From assembly GCA_003141555.1 (NCBI GenBank), contig PLMN01000032.1, positions 931 through 57,229 of the forward strand: a DNA stretch of 56,299 bases. The letters are read 5' to 3'. Each line of letters starts with the position of its first letter. Position 1 is the first letter of the stretch. The translations under genes and the position numbers were made by a program. Under the pieces are notes generated by a model, which did not search any database, was not told the origin of the DNA, and saw nothing but the letters and a program-made list of their open reading frames with translations. Below, piece by piece: positions 54,796 to 56,299 of this stretch. Source of the DNA: Candidatus Aminicenantota bacterium (GTDB taxonomy: Bacteria > Acidobacteriota > Aminicenantia > Aminicenantales > UBA4085).

Positions 54796-55109
54796 GGTGT
54801 AACACTATGAATCTTCAATTATTACAGAGGACGGGGGAGCCGTCTTAGTCTATCGGGCAAGAAGAATTTGGGCGTGGATCGGTCTGAGACTTCCCCGAAA
54901 GGTTATAGCCCTGACTTCGCGCACTGGCAATAATATTTGCGGATAAGTTCCCTTGTGGTGCTTCAATTTCGGAAGTCAAGCAACATATTCATTCTAAATG
55001 CAATAACTTTATATTGCGGGCCGATTTTTCTTCCTTCCAAACCGTAGTCTAAGTGGATTGTGATATAATTAAAACAATCTGAGCGTCTTATCATAAATGG
55101 AGAGAAGAA
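54796..55109 (+). other. 314-base intergenic region, no gene
   Basis: The stretch is AT-rich in its second half. A short open run ending SPDFAHWQ and TAA (about 54840-54930) has no start and is probably chance or a worn fragment. The only firm element is the extended -10 promoter near its end. Confidence 0.5.
55061..55069 (+). promoter_or_regulatory. extended -10 promoter of the Ntn-hydrolase/toxin operon
   Basis: TGATATAAT is an extended -10 (TG-n-TATAAT) with TATAAT at 55064-55069. No good -35 is seen, as is usual for such promoters. The ATG at 55110 lies 40 bases downstream. Confidence 0.55.
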
Positions 55110-55931
55110 ATGTCGTTGGGTATCGCATTTAAGGGCCCGGAGGGAATCGTATTGGCGGCCGATAGCCGTGTCACTTTGAATGCGGAAATAACCAGGGGCA
55201 CAGAAAAGATCATTCTCCCGTCGACGTTCGATAATGCTACGAAGCTACTGAGGTTTCAAGGCCATAACTATGTAGGGGCTGTGACCTATGGCGCCGGAGC
55301 GATCGGCGGTAGGGCGCCCCGCACGGCACATAGCTTTCTTCCCGAATTTGAACGTGAATTGGCCCAAAAAAAGACCGAACGAATTCCTGTTGAGCAATTT
55401 GCGGGAATTCTGAGTAAATTCTTTCTCGAACGATGGGAAGAATCTAGAAGTGATGCGCCTCAAAATGCCGATATGATATTTCTCATCGGCGGATTCGATG
55501 CCGACGCGCCTTATGGCCGCGTGTTTCAGTTTGCAATTCCCGGCTCTCCGAAGCCCGTCGAACAACAAATCGGCGAATTCGGATTGACCTGGGGGGGACA
55601 GTTGGGCTATACCTCACGCCTCATCAAGGGGATGGATCCTCAGCTACCGGCGTTGGTTCAGAGACATCTTGGATTATCCGATAAACAGAACGAAGATCTG
55701 TCCAGGTTCCTGGAATCTGAATTGTCGCTCAGAATTCCCTATCAATTCCTTCCGTTGCAAGACTGCGTCGATCTCGCAATTTTCTTGATTCGTACCAGTA
55801 TCGAAATTCAGACTTGGCTTATCGATATCAGGGGAGTAGGGGGGGCCATAGACGTTGCAACGATAACGCGTACCGAAGGATTCCAGCCCATCCAGCAGAA
55901 GGCGATCGTCGGCCAAAGGACGAGAGTCTAA
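55110..55931 (+). CDS. proteasome-like Ntn hydrolase with N-terminal Ser
   Basis: The 273-residue protein opens MSLGIAFKGPEGIVLAADSR. If Met is removed, Ser2 takes the place of catalytic Thr1 of the proteasome beta subunit: counted from it, Asp17, Arg19 and Thr21 of VLAADSRVT fall exactly in position, and a Lys in NATKLLRF (K45) matches Lys33 after an 11-residue insertion. A GAVTYGAGAIGG strand-turn corresponds to the Gly47 oxyanion region. It is longer than HslV (about 175) with a C-terminal helical extension. No Clp, HslU or Mpa-type ATPase is nearby. The TAA stop overlaps the AAGGAG of the next gene, so it is coupled to the putative antitoxin and MazF genes. Confidence 0.75.
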   Translation: MSLGIAFKGPEGIVLAADSRVTLNAEITRGTEKIILPSTFDNATKLLRFQGHNYVGAVTYGAGAIGGRAPRTAHSFLPEFERELAQKKTERIPVEQFAGILSKFFLERWEESRSDAPQNADMIFLIGGFDADAPYGRVFQFAIPGSPKPVEQQIGEFGLTWGGQLGYTSRLIKGMDPQLPALVQRHLGLSDKQNEDLSRFLESELSLRIPYQFLPLQDCVDLAIFLIRTSIEIQTWLIDIRGVGGAIDVATITRTEGFQPIQQKAIVGQRTRV

Positions 55932-55941
55932 GGAGAAAACC

Positions 55942-56142
55942 GTGTCTTGCGAAACATCTCAGGCCAGTTCAATGGATTGGTTGGGAAGAAACGATTATAT
56001 ACGTATTTCGTCGTCAAATTATTTTGAAATTCAGACTACGAGTATCTCCGAAAGACAACTCGATCAGGATTTAGCTCTCGAACTCAAAAGATGGGATCAT
56101 CTGAGCGACGAAGCTCTCCGAAGATTCGAAGAAATCCTTTAA
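55942..56142 (+). CDS. small putative antitoxin
   Basis: The 66-residue protein starts at GTG 55942, fixed by AAGGAG 6 bases upstream that overlaps the preceding stop. It is charged, with a C-terminal amphipathic helix (DLALELKRWDHLSDEALRRFEEIL). I do not recognise a known antitoxin fold. Its size and its place 7 bases before a MazF-type gene make an antitoxin role the simplest reading, which is inference. A Met at codon 11 is an alternative start. Confidence 0.5.
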   Translation: MSCETSQASSMDWLGRNDYIRISSSNYFEIQTTSISERQLDQDLALELKRWDHLSDEALRRFEEIL

Positions 56143-56149
56143 ACGATTC

Positions 56150-56299
56150 ATGGCCCGCGGCGATATCTGGCTGGTTGAATTCCCTTCTCCCGAAGGAGCA
56201 CTAGCACACGAACAGATTGGCGATAGGCCGGGTATCGTCGTTCAAACGGATGCCGGTGACCAGCGGTTGCCGACAACGCTGGTGTATAAGGATGTTCGC
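56150..56299 (+). CDS. MazF/PemK-type toxin, 3' end outside window
   Basis: Fifty codons from ATG 56150 read MARGDIWLVEFPSP, then GDRPGIVVQTDAGD. The RGDIWLV strand and the RPGIVVQ-type strand are typical of MazF endoribonucleases, where the Arg near strand 2 helps catalysis. MazF toxins cut mRNA at short sites when the antitoxin is lost. It follows the small putative antitoxin by 7 bases. It differs from the truncated mazF at 43.9 kb, so the two are not halves of one gene. Confidence 0.75.
   Translation, partial: MARGDIWLVEFPSPEGALAHEQIGDRPGIVVQTDAGDQRLPTTLVYKDVR

Noticed and set aside
43890-56299. One mazF gene split by insertion of the whole defence island
   Set aside because: The left fragment (C-terminal part) and the right fragment (N-terminal part) belong to visibly different MazF branches, and the right one has its own ribosome context and putative antitoxin, so they are separate genes.
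1-56299. CRISPR arrays, rRNA genes, insertion sequences and prophage genes
   Set aside because: No regularly spaced repeats, no rRNA-like conserved blocks and no transposase or phage structural proteins were seen in either strand.

Overview
The window is mostly high-GC bacterial chromosome, with clearly lower-GC stretches at the left edge (1 to about 1.75 kb) and from about 48.3 kb to the right edge. Exported Asp-box (sortilin-type) and M28 peptidases, SGNH and GH3 carbohydrate-active enzymes, ATP-type metabolism genes, a SpoIID/LytB protein and many signal peptides and lipoproteins suggest a free-living or sediment-type, diderm heterotroph. The gene mix resembles Candidatus Aminicenantes or a related Acidobacteriota-like lineage, but that assignment is an inference from gene content, because no rRNA is present.

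Layout: (1) 1-1.8 kb, the end of a low-GC segment holding the 3' part of a large helical-repeat gene, closed by a 3' half-tRNA that looks like an attachment site. (2) 1.8-13.4 kb, a frameshifted extradiol dioxygenase gene, secreted Asp-box and M28 proteins, a zinc-type CDF exporter with three cytoplasmic domains, a MinD/FlhG-like ATPase paired with a J-like/RodZ-like protein, exported hypotheticals and tRNA-Gln(CTG). (3) 13.4-24.2 kb, a radical SAM protein, an MFS transporter, and a minus-strand operon of acetyl-CoA synthetase, acyl carrier protein, 2-amino-3-ketobutyrate CoA ligase and acetate permease with a recognisable promoter and terminator. An SDR-type threonine dehydrogenase lies nearby, so threonine to glycine plus acetyl-CoA to acetate is a coherent pathway. 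A SpoIID protein and an iron-sulfur protein are interleaved. (4) 24.3-36.4 kb, mainly housekeeping: SDR, CDP-alcohol phosphotransferase, hydrolases (one apparently catalytically dead), DoxX, phosphofructokinase, cyclophilin, a GT39-like glycosyltransferase, TypA/BipA and a DEAD-box helicase. A remnant of a second typA copy lies at 30.8 kb. (5) 36.5-43.9 kb, a saccharide-degradation locus: tandem-SGNH esterase, beta-helix/GH43-like protein, RbsD/FucU-like lipoprotein and a GH3-PA14 glucosidase. (6) 43.9-56.3 kb, a defence island beginning with a truncated mazF and a second gene fragment. It then carries a type I restriction system whose hsdR has an in-frame amber codon and whose hsdM and hsdS are fused, an AbiJ/HEPN-like protein, a second HEPN-like protein, a DUF262/HNH (GmrSD-like) protein, an AIPR-family abortive-infection protein, and a tight operon of a proteasome-like Ntn hydrolase, a small putative antitoxin and a MazF-type toxin cut by the window edge.

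The most unusual unit is the last: a proteasome-fold peptidase whose second residue, Ser, aligns with the catalytic Thr1, apparently translationally coupled to a putative toxin-antitoxin pair at the end of a defence island. Many ordinary genes also show visible decay (frameshifts, lost catalytic residues, truncated copies), so several entries are given as pseudogenes. All family assignments come from reading motifs by eye; none was checked by a database search.
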